A DNA stretch of 64,000 nt from Microbacterium invictum. GTDB taxonomy: Bacteria; Actinomycetota; Actinomycetes; Actinomycetales; Microbacteriaceae. The stretch lies in NCBI RefSeq assembly GCF_014197265.1, contig NZ_JACIFH010000001.1:2170001-2234000 (forward strand), given 5' to 3'. The translations under genes were made by a program, and so were the position numbers. The notes beneath the pieces are model-generated. The model was not told the origin of the DNA, made no database searches, and saw only the letters and a program-made list of their open reading frames with translations. Position 1 is the first letter of the stretch. Each line of letters begins with the position of its first letter. Below, piece after piece: positions 44,710-52,526 of the stretch.

Positions 44710-46071
44710 CTAGGGCAGCGCGACGACCTCGTCGTCACCGGCGCGCGGGGTCACGTCCTGCAGCGCCGGAGCGGTCTCCTTCATCGTCACGACGGCGGTG
44801 AACGTGATGACGCCGAGGGCGAGGAGGACGATGGCGGGTGCCAGCAGCGACTGGGTCGTCTCGACCAGCCACGTCAGCAGCACGGGGCCGAGGCCCCCCG
44901 CGATCGCGATCGCGGGGGCCGACCCGACGGCGAGGCCGCTGTAGCGGACCGCGGTGGGGAAGAGCTCGGCGAGCGCGGCCGACCCCGCACCCGCGAACGG
45001 CGCGAGCACGAGCCCGAGCAGCGCACCGCCGACGAGAGCGGCCGGCGCGTCGCCGCTGGTGAGGAGCAGGAACACCGGGAAGGCCGCCACGATCGCGGTG
45101 ATGGGGGTGCACAGCATCACCGCCTTGCGCCCGACGATGTCCGACAGCGCGCCCAGGAACGGACAGAGCACGAGGATCACGAGCAGTCCCGCCATGCTCA
45201 CGGACAGCGCCCGGATCGAGCTGACCCCTCCGACCTGCACCAGGATCGCCGGCACGAAGGCGGTCACCATGAGCATGGTGGTCGTCGTGGTGACCACGAT
45301 CCCCGCGACCTGCAGCAGCTCGATGCTGTGGTCGGTCAGGGTCGCCCACAGCGGCATGCGTACGACGCGCTGAGACCGTTCGAGGGCGGCGAAGCTCGGG
45401 GTCTCGGTGGCTGCGAGTCGCAGGTACAGACCGATCAACCCGATCGGCAGGGCGACGAGGAAGGGGATCCGCCATGCCCACTCGGCCATCGCCGCACTGC
45501 CGAGGATCGAGGTCATGGCGGTGACCAGCGCCGCGGCCGCGATGGTGCCGAGTATCTGCGTGAAGAACACCCAGCTTCCGTATCGGCCCCGGCGCCGCGG
45601 GGTCGCATGCTCGGTCACGTACGCGATCGCGCCGCCGAGCTCACCGCCCGCCGAGAATCCCTGGAGCATGCGCGCGATCAGCAGCAGAACCGGCGCGACC
45701 AGGCCCAATGTCTCGAACGACGGCAGGAGTCCGATGGCGACGGTGCTCACCGACATCAGGAGGATGACGGCAGACAGTGCGCGGCGACGCCCCGTCCGAT
45801 CGCCCAGATGCCCGAACATCAGCGCCCCGAGCGGACGGGTGATGAACGCGACGCCGAACACGGCGAAGGCCGCCATCAGACCGGCCCCGGGGCTCATGGA
45901 CGGGAAGAACTGCGTCGCGATGATGGGTGCCAGGAAGCCGTAGACGCCGAAGTCGTACCACTCGACGAAGTTGCCCGCGGACGCGGCGATGACGGCACGA
46001 CGCCGACCGTGCGGCTCAGGTGCGCGCGGCGCCGGGTCCGTCGCCTGCGGATGCCGATCAGGTGTCCCCAC
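44710..46071 (-). CDS. MFS transporter, metabolite:H+ symporter (MHS) family
   Basis: A 453-residue 12-helix transporter. ASAGNFVEWYDFGVYGF (about 30-46) is the diagnostic start of the ProP/KgtP/ShiA-type MHS family, and GHLGDRTGRRRAL is motif A. It imports a carboxylate or compatible solute with protons. Start GTG at 46071 with no strong ribosome binding site. It stands alone; substrates cannot be inferred from neighbours. Confidence 0.93.
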   Translation of the reverse strand: MGTPDRHPQATDPAPRAPEPHGRRRAVIAASAGNFVEWYDFGVYGFLAPIIATQFFPSMSPGAGLMAAFAVFGVAFITRPLGALMFGHLGDRTGRRRALSAVILLMSVSTVAIGLLPSFETLGLVAPVLLLIARMLQGFSAGGELGGAIAYVTEHATPRRRGRYGSWVFFTQILGTIAAAALVTAMTSILGSAAMAEWAWRIPFLVALPIGLIGLYLRLAATETPSFAALERSQRVVRMPLWATLTDHSIELLQVAGIVVTTTTTMLMVTAFVPAILVQVGGVSSIRALSVSMAGLLVILVLCPFLGALSDIVGRKAVMLCTPITAIVAAFPVFLLLTSGDAPAALVGGALLGLVLAPFAGAGSAALAELFPTAVRYSGLAVGSAPAIAIAGGLGPVLLTWLVETTQSLLAPAIVLLALGVITFTAVVTMKETAPALQDVTPRAGDDEVVALP

Positions 46072-46205
46072 GAGCTCACACTACGACCGCACGCACCCGG
46101 GGCGGAAGAGAGCGTGGTCGATCCGTCGCCGATGCAAGCCGCTCGCCGACTGGCTGAGCAGGCTCGCGAACGCCCGGCTCACGCGGCTGACGTGGCGGGC
46201 GATGA

Positions 46206-46976
46206 TCAGTCGGTGACGGTCAGTCGTGCGCGCGCGATGTTCTGGACGCGTGCGTGCGGGCTGATCGGGTCGGCCTCGGTCTGCGCCGCCACGCGTGCCG
46301 AGAGGAGGTAGGTTCCCGGTTCATCGAGGACGAGTTGCTGGTCGATGGCGAGCGATGGTGCGGGCTCGAGCGCGATGGGGTCGCCCAGTCGGCCGCTCCC
46401 GGTGAAGTCTGGCCGCACTTCGACCACGATGCCGCCTGCAGGTGCCTCGACGTCGAGATGGATGTCGAAGGACTCGCCGGTCCGGACGATCGCGTGGTTC
46501 CGCCCGTTGATCGTGAGCGTGGCGACGGGTTGCACGCCGCCACGCGCCTCGACGGAGGCCGGCAGCACGATCTGGCCGTCGGAGACGCGGTAGACCGAGG
46601 TCGGTGTCGGGTCTTCGTCGCGCTCGACCCACGCGACGAGTTGCCGCAGTGCTGTCTCGAGCGCACCCAGGTATGCGACGGTGCGGTCAGGGAACTCCTG
46701 CGGGTCGTCGTCACCGTGCAGGGCGTTGTCGATGAACCACAGCCGGAACCGGTCGTCCACGGTCGCTCGGAGGTGCTCCTGAACGCGAGCGCGATACCAG
46801 TAGGCCTGCCACGGGAACGCCTCGCGATCCAACAGGCAGGAGACGACGATCATCTTCCCGGAGATTCGTCCGGTCGGCAGCGTCCCTGCCGCCCCCTGAG
46901 TGAACAGCGGCCCGAGGAGCACGGGTCGCTGGGGGTAGAGGGGGGCGCCATCCTCGTCACGGAACTGGTCCCACAC
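46206..46976 (-). pseudogene. Hydrolase-like protein, 5'-truncated
   Basis: About 256 residues from GTG at 46976. The front part, GKMIVVSCLLDREAFPWQAYWYRARV and RLWFIDNALHGDDD, resembles the C-terminal half of alpha/beta-hydrolase-type proteins in which the last His (NALHGD) is catalytic, but no nucleophile region precedes it. A beta-rich tail follows. Upstream reading continues without a sensible start and runs into an oppositely oriented dehydrogenase fragment. It is therefore probably a remnant of a 600-700-residue protein; the family assignment is tentative. Confidence 0.6.
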
Positions 46977-46994
46977 TGCGTACTCGGGTCCGGA

Positions 46995-47201
46995 AACCTG
47001 GTGACGGTCCCCGCAGCCTTCAGCGTCGCGCTGGGGCTCAAGGATCTGTCTCTGGTCCAGGCCGCCGCCGCCGAGACGTCCGCAGCACTGCCGACCGCCG
47101 GCATCCTCCAGGGGATCTTCGAAGACACCCTCGCCGACTCGGAGCTGTCCGAACTCGACTGGTCTGCGATGGCCGAGATCACGCGGCGACGCGAAGGCTG
47201 A
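46995..47201 (+). pseudogene. 3-hydroxyisobutyrate dehydrogenase-type oxidoreductase, C-terminal fragment
   Basis: 68 residues matching the last helices of the beta-hydroxyacid dehydrogenase family: PAAFSVALGLKDLSLVQAAA, LPTAGILQGIFEDTLADSEL, DWSAMAEITRR. The substrate Lys region and the Rossmann fold are missing. It starts directly at the head of the truncated hydrolase gene on the other strand, so both lost their 5' ends in one event. Confidence 0.7.
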
Positions 47202-47287
47202 CGCCGCGCACTACGGGTCACCGACCAGCTCGGCGCTGATCCGACGCAGGTCCGCCAGCAGCGATCCGATGAGGATCCAGTGAGCGG

Positions 47288-47542
47288 ATGCCGGCGGCCT
47301 CACCTCCAAGGGAGCGGCGTGCCCAGCGCGGCGACCCGGACTGTCCCCGTGTCGCGCCACACGATCTGCGCCACTCAGCCGCATCGCTGGCTGCGAGCGC
47401 CGGAGCGAACGTGAAGACAGTCCAGCGGATGCTCGGCCATGCCAGCGCAGCGATGACCCTCGACACGTCCAGCGACCTGTTCGACGACGATCTCGACGCC
47501 GTCTCAGACATTCTCGACCGTGCCCGTTCCCGCTCGATCTGA
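47288..47542 (+). pseudogene. Tyrosine recombinase (phage-type integrase), C-terminal fragment
   Basis: Homology begins at VAPHDLRHSAASLAASAGANVKTVQRMLGHAS (from about 47350), the HxxR and LGH boxes of tyrosine recombinases. The catalytic Tyr should follow as MTLDTY, but here the sequence is MTLDTSSDLF, so Tyr is replaced by Ser. The N-terminal two thirds, with the first catalytic Arg, are absent. It is inactive and marks the left side of a probable integrated element that includes the arsenic cassette. Confidence 0.85.
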
Positions 47543-47578
47543 GGGGGCGGTCTGACCGGTAGCCCTGTCAAGCACGAG

Positions 47579-47593
47579 AGTGTCAGCGCACAC
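47579..47593. repeat. 15-bp direct repeat, left copy
   Basis: AGTGTCAGCGCACAC occurs here, 37 bases after the integrase remnant, and again in the same orientation at 53882-53896, just upstream of the glycosyltransferase gene. The pair brackets 6.3 kb with the arsenic cassette. Confidence 0.6.
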
Positions 47594-47604
47594 CCAACGG
47601 TCGG

Positions 47605-48339
47605 CTAGTTCGTGACTCGACCCTGAGCGGATACGGGTGCCACGGCCCTCCGGAACAGCGCAATGCTCAGTCCCCCGCCGATCGCGGCCCCGAGCAACTG
47701 TGCACCGATGAAGGGCAGGACGGAGGTGGGTGCGATGCCCGCGAAGGTGTCGGTGAAGATGCGCCCGACGGTGACGGCGGGATTGGCGAACGAGGTCGAG
47801 CTGGTGAACCAGTACGCCGCTCCGATGTACGAGCCGACGGCGGCGGCGATGACAGGGATGGTGCGGTTCGCTCTTGAGAGCCCGACGATGAGCAGGATGA
47901 GACCGGCGGTGGCGACGGTCTCGGCGAGGAACGTCGCGGGGGTCGCGCGGTCGGTGGTCGAGATGGCGGTCGCTGTGGCGAACATCGCGTTGGCGAGGAT
48001 CGCCCCGCCGATGCCGCCGGCGAGCTGCACGACGATGTAGACGCCGAGCGCGCTGGGGATGAGTCCGGTGCGATCGCTGCGGCCGAGGGCGAAGTCGACG
48101 ACGGAGACGACCGGGTTGAAATGCGCTTCGGAGACCGGCGCGAACAGCAGGATGAGCACGCCGAGGCCGAGTGCGGTGGCGATCGAGTTCTCGAGCAGCT
48201 GCAGACCGGTGTCGGTCGACAGTCGTTGTGCGGCAATGCCGGAGCCGACGACGATGGTAACGAGTAAGCCAGTGCCGAGAAACTCGGCCAGAGCGCGGCC
48301 CCAAAGCGGGGCGTGAGTGACGGGGGCGTCGACGGTCAC
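47605..48339 (-). CDS. Aquaporin of the arsenic cassette (AqpS-like)
   Basis: A 244-residue MIP channel with six helices and both pore motifs, HFNPVVS and FANPAVT (the first Ala of NPA replaced by Val). In arsenic operons lacking an efflux pump, such channels let arsenite from arsenate reduction leave down its gradient, as known for AqpS in Sinorhizobium; the role here is inferred. The start is uncertain: GTG at 48339 gives a normal N-terminus, while an ATG at 48408 would add 23 residues copied from an arsenate reductase. Last gene of the cassette. Confidence 0.88.
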   Translation of the reverse strand: MTVDAPVTHAPLWGRALAEFLGTGLLVTIVVGSGIAAQRLSTDTGLQLLENSIATALGLGVLILLFAPVSEAHFNPVVSVVDFALGRSDRTGLIPSALGVYIVVQLAGGIGGAILANAMFATATAISTTDRATPATFLAETVATAGLILLIVGLSRANRTIPVIAAAVGSYIGAAYWFTSSTSFANPAVTVGRIFTDTFAGIAPTSVLPFIGAQLLGAAIGGGLSIALFRRAVAPVSAQGRVTN

Positions 48340-48465
48340 GGGGCGGTGGCCGCGCGGGTCGGGGTACCGCTTACCGGGGTAGAAGGGGCAGGCATCGCCG
48401 CAGCCCATGGTCACGACTGCATCGGCGGCGCGCACGACATCACCGGCCAGGCGATCAGCCCGCGG
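48340..48465 (-). pseudogene. Arsenate reductase fragment in frame with the aquaporin
   Basis: About 40 codons matching the second half of ArsC: DVVRAADAVVTMGCGDACPF and YPGKRYPDPRGHRP, then directly the aquaporin. The P-loop nucleophile half is absent, but both resolving Cys are present. It has no start of its own except the ATG in VVTMGC. It is out of frame with arsC just upstream, which has its own complete end. Either a recombination remnant or an N-terminal extension of the channel. Confidence 0.75.
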
Positions 48466-48499
48466 GATCGCGCAAGACCATCCAGCCCGAGGGCGCTGC

Positions 48500-48916
48500 T
48501 CACGATCCGCCCCCGGCCGGCAGGAGCTCGGTGATGAGGGTCTCGACGCGGGCACGGATGTCGTCTCGGATGCGACGAACAGTCGCGTCGTCCTGGCCCG
48601 CCGGGTCGTCCAACTGCCAGTCCTCGTAGCGTTTGCCGGGGAAGATAGGGCAGGCGTCGCCGCAGCCCATCGTGATGACGACGTCGGACTCTTTCACCGC
48701 GGCCACGGTGAGCAGCTGCGGGGTGTTCTCGGCGATGTCGACGCCGTCTTCGGCCATCGCCGCGACGGCGACCGGGTTGATCTGGTCCTTCGGCTCAGAC
48801 CCTGCCGAGAGCACCTCGATGCGGCCGCCGGCGAGCGACTGCAGGTAGCCGGCGGCCATCTGCGAGCGGCCCGCGTTGTGAACGCAGACGAACAGGACGG
48901 TGGGCTTGCTGCTCAT
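48500..48916 (-). CDS. arsC: Arsenate reductase, low-molecular-weight phosphatase type
   Basis: A 138-residue ArsC that reduces arsenate to arsenite. The P-loop is FVCVHNAGRSQ (nucleophile C11, then x5-R), and the two resolving Cys lie in MGCGDACPIFPGKRYEDW, the thioredoxin- or mycoredoxin-coupled arrangement. ATG at 48916 is used; GTG at 48928 with GGAGAGAAG is a good alternative. It follows the arsR-arsC fusion by 49 bases, with an operator-like palindrome in the gap. Confidence 0.94.
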   Translation of the reverse strand: MSSKPTVLFVCVHNAGRSQMAAGYLQSLAGGRIEVLSAGSEPKDQINPVAVAAMAEDGVDIAENTPQLLTVAAVKESDVVITMGCGDACPIFPGKRYEDWQLDDPAGQDDATVRRIRDDIRARVETLITELLPAGGGS

Positions 48917-48946
48917 GGACGGTCTCACCTTCTCTCCACCAAAAGC

Positions 48947-48962
48947 ATAGACCAGGATCTAT
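48947..48962. promoter_or_regulatory. ArsR-type palindrome upstream of arsC
   Basis: ATAGA-CCAGGA-TCTAT is a perfect 5+5 inverted repeat in the gap between the arsR-arsC fusion and arsC. Its half-site matches the CATAGAC/GTCTATG arms found at the start of the fusion gene, suggesting that the same regulator binds both. Confidence 0.5.
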
Positions 48963-48965
48963 CGA

Positions 48966-49868
48966 TCATGTGGCTGGCTGCTCGCCGGAATCGGTGAACA
49001 GTTGGGAGAGCAGCGCACGCACGCGCTGGTCGATGTCGTCGCGGATGCGGCGAACGGTGTCGAGGGGCTTGTCGACGGGGTCTTCGAGGTCCCAATCGAG
49101 ATAGCGCCGCCCGGGGTAGACGGGGCACGCGTCGCCGCAGCCCATCGTGATGACCACGTCGGCGGCCCGCACCGCATCGTCGGTGAGCGGTTTGGGAAAC
49201 TCGCCGCCGACCGAAACGCCGATCTCGTCCAGCGCGGCCACGATCGCGGGACGAACGGCGGTCGCCGGCGCGGATCCGGCGGTGCGGACGACGACGCGGC
49301 CGCCGGCGAGCTGACGCAGAATGCCGGCGGCGAGCTGGGACCGGCCGGCGTTCTGGACGCAAACGAACAGCACGGTGGGGATCTTGCCATGGTGGTCAGT
49401 GCGCTCGAGGTCGTCGAGCCGGGATGCCGCGAACGCGGCCGTGCGGGAGGCGAGCATGGGTGCGCCGTCGCGCGGGGCGAGGAGGTCGCGGCTGTCGGAC
49501 ACGTAGCGGGCGACGGTCTCACGGTTGAAGGTGCCCCGGTAGCGCGCGGCGAGGTCGTCGATCACCCGGCTCCAGTCCGGGGTCGCGGCGGTCATCGGCG
49601 CCGGGCCGAGAAGTGCGTCGACCCGCTCCCGCTGATCGGGATGGATGGAGTACCAGACCCGGCGGCCATCCCGCTCACGAACGACCATGCCCTCTGCATG
49701 GAGCGCCGCCATGTGATGACTCACCGTGGGCTGACGCAGCCCGAGCTCGTCGGCGAGCTTGCCCACGAGGGCGCGCGCCCCGGGGGCATTGTGGATGATC
49801 TGCAGGATGCGGGCCCGCGTGGGGTCGGCGACCACACTGAGTCCCGGCGTCGCCGCGTGCTGAGCCAT
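48966..49868 (-). CDS. ArsR regulator fused to a three-helix-bundle arsenate reductase
   Basis: A 300-residue fusion. Residues 1-90 are an ArsR winged helix (ELGLRQPTVSHHMAALHAEGMVV as recognition region) that contains no Cys. Residues 95-145 (DWSRVIDDLAARYRGTFNRE) are the three-helix dimerisation bundle of Corynebacterium-type ArsC enzymes. Residues 164-300 are ArsC with P-loop C170-x5-R176 (FVCVQNAGRSQ) and C244/C248 (MGCGDACPVYPG). It both binds DNA and probably reduces arsenate. The ATG at 49868 is inside a perfect palindrome. It heads arsC and the aquaporin on the minus strand. Confidence 0.93.
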   Translation of the reverse strand: MAQHAATPGLSVVADPTRARILQIIHNAPGARALVGKLADELGLRQPTVSHHMAALHAEGMVVRERDGRRVWYSIHPDQRERVDALLGPAPMTAATPDWSRVIDDLAARYRGTFNRETVARYVSDSRDLLAPRDGAPMLASRTAAFAASRLDDLERTDHHGKIPTVLFVCVQNAGRSQLAAGILRQLAGGRVVVRTAGSAPATAVRPAIVAALDEIGVSVGGEFPKPLTDDAVRAADVVITMGCGDACPVYPGRRYLDWDLEDPVDKPLDTVRRIRDDIDQRVRALLSQLFTDSGEQPAT

Positions 49869-49886
49869 AGACGTCAGTCTATGGCT
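49863..49886. promoter_or_regulatory. Operator at the arsR-arsC start
   Basis: AGCCATAGAC (49863-49872) and GTCTATGGCT (49877-49886) form a perfect 10+10 inverted repeat with a 4-base spacer. It covers the start codon, so repressor binding would block the promoter or early elongation. The GTCTAT half-site recurs upstream of arsC. Autoregulation by the fusion protein is inferred. Confidence 0.75.
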
Positions 49887-49906
49887 GACGCGCCATCGCG
49901 GTCTGG

Positions 49907-50416
49907 TCAGATTCCGTTCACGCGACTTCGCCGCTCGACCATGATCGTGTCGCGCCATTGGCCGGCGTGCGGCCCCAGCGTGGAACGGGCGATCTGCTCC
50001 CGCCTGCCGACCACGCGAAAACCTGCCCGCTCATGCAGGCGAATACTGGCGGTGTTCTCCGGGAAGATGCTCGACTGGATCGTCCAATACCCCTCATCTT
50101 CTGCGGCGGCGATGAACCCGTCGAGCAGCAGTCGCCCGACGCCTTTGCCTCCGTGTGCGGGATGCACATAGACGGAGTGCTCGATCACGCCGCTGTAGAC
50201 CTGCCGCGAGGAGACGGGTGATGCCGCAACCCATCCGAGAACCGTGCTGGAGTCATCGACGGCGACCAACCTGGCAACGTGGAGCTTCCCGGCGTCGAAC
50301 TGCTCCCAGGCCGGCGTGAGGGTCTCGAATGTCGCCTCGCCACCCGCAATTCCGGCGGCGAAGATCTCCTCGACCTGTGGCCAGTCCGCCGCCGTCATCG
50401 GCCGGACCTGCGTCAT
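49907..50416 (-). CDS. GNAT N-acetyltransferase, ArsN1-like
   Basis: A 169-residue GNAT enzyme of the phosphinothricin acetyltransferase group: VRPMTAADWPQVEEIFAAGI, VGWVAASP-type strand (here LGWVAASPVSSR), VYVHPAHGGKGVGRLLLDG with the acetyl-CoA loop, and IFPENTASIRLHERAGFRVVGRRE. Relatives in arsenic operons (ArsN1) acetylate the organoarsenical antibiotic arsinothricin. That role fits the context but phosphinothricin-like substrates are possible. It overlaps the flavoprotein stop by four bases (ATGA). Confidence 0.85.
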   Translation of the reverse strand: MTQVRPMTAADWPQVEEIFAAGIAGGEATFETLTPAWEQFDAGKLHVARLVAVDDSSTVLGWVAASPVSSRQVYSGVIEHSVYVHPAHGGKGVGRLLLDGFIAAAEDEGYWTIQSSIFPENTASIRLHERAGFRVVGRREQIARSTLGPHAGQWRDTIMVERRSRVNGI

Positions 50417-51732
50417 GAGCAGCAGGAGCTTCCGCCGCCGAGCTCGGTGGAGCACACGCCCGTCGCGGGGAGCGTCAGCTGCACCTGCGTGGCGGAGCGC
50501 ATGTCACCGTCGAGCCATGCCACGACCGAGCGAACCTGCTCGTACCCCGTGGCCAGCAGGAAGGTGGGGGCACGGCCGTAGGACTTCATGCCGACGATGA
50601 AGAATCCGGCATCCGGATGCCGGAGCTCATCGAAACCATGGGGTTCGACCGTTCCGCAGGAATGCAGGTTCGGGTCGATCAAGGGAGCCAGCCGTGTCGG
50701 CGCTTCGACGATGTCGTCCAATCCGAGACGAACTTCGCGCAGCATCGCCAGGTTCGGCCGGAAACCGGTCGCGCTGACCACCACATCGGTGTCGTGGGTG
50801 ACCGCTTCGCCACGGCGGCGGCCGGCGAGGCGGGCGCCGTCCCCGTGGCGGCTCACCTGGAGGATCTCGAACGAGTCGATCTTCTGGACTTCGCGCGTGT
50901 CGACGAGCTGGTCGACGCGGGAGCCGAGCCGCGCGCGGTCAGCGAGCTCGTCGTCGCCCGAGGAAGACACCCGGACGGCAGAGGCTTTGCGGATCAGCCA
51001 GGTCACCCGCGTGGCCGGATCTGCCTTCGCGAGCTCAGCGAGGGCGATGAGCGTGTTGGCGGCAGAGTGTCCGGCGCCGACCACCGTGGTGTGCTTGCCG
51101 GCGAACCGTGCCCGGTCGACACCGAGAACGTCCGGCAGAGCATGCAGCACCAGCCCCTCGACGTCCGCTGCACCGATGGGCTCGAGCCCGGACGAGCTGA
51201 GGGGGTTCGGGGTGGCGTACGTGCCGGAGGCATCGATGACCGCTCGGCCGGTCAACTCCTCGAGCTGTCCGTCGGCGGCCTCGAGGCGGACCAAGAATGG
51301 GGCGCGCTCGCGACCGGCGGTACGGGTGCGATCCATGCCCTCGCGGGTGACAGCGACAACACGGACGCCGTAACGGATGCGAGGGCCGATGGCGTCGAGC
51401 CCGGCGAGTGGTGCCAGATACTCATCGACGAGCTCGTGCCCCGAAGGGGCGCGGCTCTCGTCGGTCGGCGCAGCCCAGCCGGCCTCCTCCAGCAGCCGCC
51501 GCGAGGCGGGGTCGAGCAGGTGACGCCACGGCGAGAACAAGCGGGTGTGTCCCCAGAGGCGGATGGAAGCCGCGGGTTCGGTTCCCGCCTCCAGCACGGT
51601 GAAGTCGATGCCCCGTTCGACGAGGTTGGCCGCGGCGGCAAGTCCGATCGGGCCCGCACCGATGATGATCACCGGCAGCGTCGCGAGTCGGTCGCTGACT
51701 ACGGCGCGAGGAGTCAAGTCGAGCAGGGTCAT
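50413..51732 (-). CDS. FAD/NADPH flavoprotein monooxygenase of the arsenic cassette (ArsO-like)
   Basis: A 439-residue two-dinucleotide-binding flavoprotein: FAD site VIIIGAGPIGLAAAANL (about 20-36), NADPH site TTVVGAGHSAANT, and ATGFRPN near the C-terminal third, typical of flavin-dependent monooxygenase-like proteins. Such proteins occur in many ars operons under the name ArsO; their reaction is not established. The C-terminus is GGGSSCCS, a vicinal Cys pair that could bind arsenite. ATG at 51732 is preceded by CGGAGGC. It is divergent from arsR and overlaps the acetyltransferase gene. Confidence 0.85.
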   Translation of the reverse strand: MTLLDLTPRAVVSDRLATLPVIIIGAGPIGLAAAANLVERGIDFTVLEAGTEPAASIRLWGHTRLFSPWRHLLDPASRRLLEEAGWAAPTDESRAPSGHELVDEYLAPLAGLDAIGPRIRYGVRVVAVTREGMDRTRTAGRERAPFLVRLEAADGQLEELTGRAVIDASGTYATPNPLSSSGLEPIGAADVEGLVLHALPDVLGVDRARFAGKHTTVVGAGHSAANTLIALAELAKADPATRVTWLIRKASAVRVSSSGDDELADRARLGSRVDQLVDTREVQKIDSFEILQVSRHGDGARLAGRRRGEAVTHDTDVVVSATGFRPNLAMLREVRLGLDDIVEAPTRLAPLIDPNLHSCGTVEPHGFDELRHPDAGFFIVGMKSYGRAPTFLLATGYEQVRSVVAWLDGDMRSATQVQLTLPATGVCSTELGGGSSCCS

Positions 51733-51749
51733 CAAAGCCTCCGGTGAAT

Positions 51750-51800
51750 ATCGATGAACGTCGATGACTAGTATCGCTCGCTCTATCGACAACTGTCAAT
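51750..51800. promoter_or_regulatory. ArsR operators in the arsO-arsR divergent gap
   Basis: ATCGA-TGAACG-TCGAT (51750-51765) lies 18 bases upstream of the flavoprotein start, and ATCGAC-AACT-GTCAAT (51785-51800, one mismatch in the arms) 18 bases upstream of arsR. The half-site (ATCGA/TTGAT type) resembles known ArsR boxes and differs from the GTCTAT arms near the fusion gene. So the separate ArsR at 51819 probably controls this divergent promoter. Confidence 0.6.
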
Positions 51801-51818
51801 ATCTATTATGATCGATAT

Positions 51819-52172
51819 ATGATCAGCACCCTCGAGGTCACGGACGTTAGTGCGACAAGCGGGGTGTGCTGTGCGTCGCTGGTGACGGAGCCGATTGAGC
51901 AGGCGCACGCCGAGCACCTCGCGGCGACGTTGAAAGCACTTGCCGATCCGGCCCGACTGCGATTGCTGTCCCTCGTCGCGTCCTCCGCCGACCAAGAGGC
52001 ATGTGTCTGCGACCTGATCGAACCCGTCGGGCTGTCACAGCCCACCGTGTCGCACCACTTGAAGGTGCTCACCGAGGCAGGATTCCTGTCGCGGTCCAAG
52101 CGAGGAACGTGGGCCTACTACCGGTTGCGACCAGAGGCTCTCACCGGTGTCGCCGACTTCCTCACCGTCTGA
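51819..52172 (+). CDS. arsR: ArsR-family arsenite-responsive repressor
   Basis: A 117-residue ArsR/SmtB winged-helix repressor. The arsenite site ACVCDL (C62, C64) precedes the recognition helix LSQPTVSHHLKVLTEAGFL (72-90). An extra C17-C18 pair lies near the N-terminus and may be the third ligand, as in Corynebacterium ArsR variants. It is divergent from the flavoprotein gene and preceded by ATCGAY-type half-sites. Unlike the ArsR domain of the fusion protein it has the expected metal-binding cysteines. Confidence 0.95.
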   Translation: MISTLEVTDVSATSGVCCASLVTEPIEQAHAEHLAATLKALADPARLRLLSLVASSADQEACVCDLIEPVGLSQPTVSHHLKVLTEAGFLSRSKRGTWAYYRLRPEALTGVADFLTV

Positions 52173-52526
52173 ACGTACGAGCCCGCCTCATGTGTTGGCA
52201 GGCGCACGCACCCACCAACACCTGCCAGCACTGCCGCGCCGTAGCTCGAGATCGAGATCCCACCACCTACGGTGGGCACCTTGCTCACGGTGAGTGACCT
52301 CGCGAGAGCGCCACTGAGGGGCCACACCGTACGTGACACCGGCCCGACACCCGCATTCCCGCTATAGACCCTCTCGCCCGCGTCCGCTTCGATCTGAAGC
52401 GTCTGCGGCTTCATCGACCCAGATGCCCACGAGGCGCCCCGATCCGCGCGACGCCCAGATGGGGATGCTGATGAGTGACTGTTCTCGCGGTGCTGCTGAG
52501 TCGAACCGAATGCTTCGCAGGCCGTG
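52173..52526. other. Intergenic region without gene
   Basis: A 354-base gap between arsR and the glycosyltransferase stop. GGCAGG...CCTGCC arms near 52198-52229 could terminate arsR transcription. Short open frames here have no recognisable product. I see nothing else. Confidence 0.6.

Noticed and set aside
47215..47285. A minus-strand peptide ending IGSLLADLRRISAELVGDP before a TAG, possibly the tail of another lost gene.
   Set aside because: Only about 20 convincing residues and no family match; it may be one more fragment in this scarred interval but cannot be supported.
47605..48339. The membrane protein of the arsenic cassette as an ArsB or Acr3 efflux pump.
   Set aside because: It has six helices and two NPV/NPA-type pore motifs, which identify an aquaporin, not a 10-12-helix pump.
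51003..51233. Short open frames inside the flavoprotein gene.
   Set aside because: They are out-of-frame shadows; the flavoprotein frame has intact FAD and NADPH motifs throughout.
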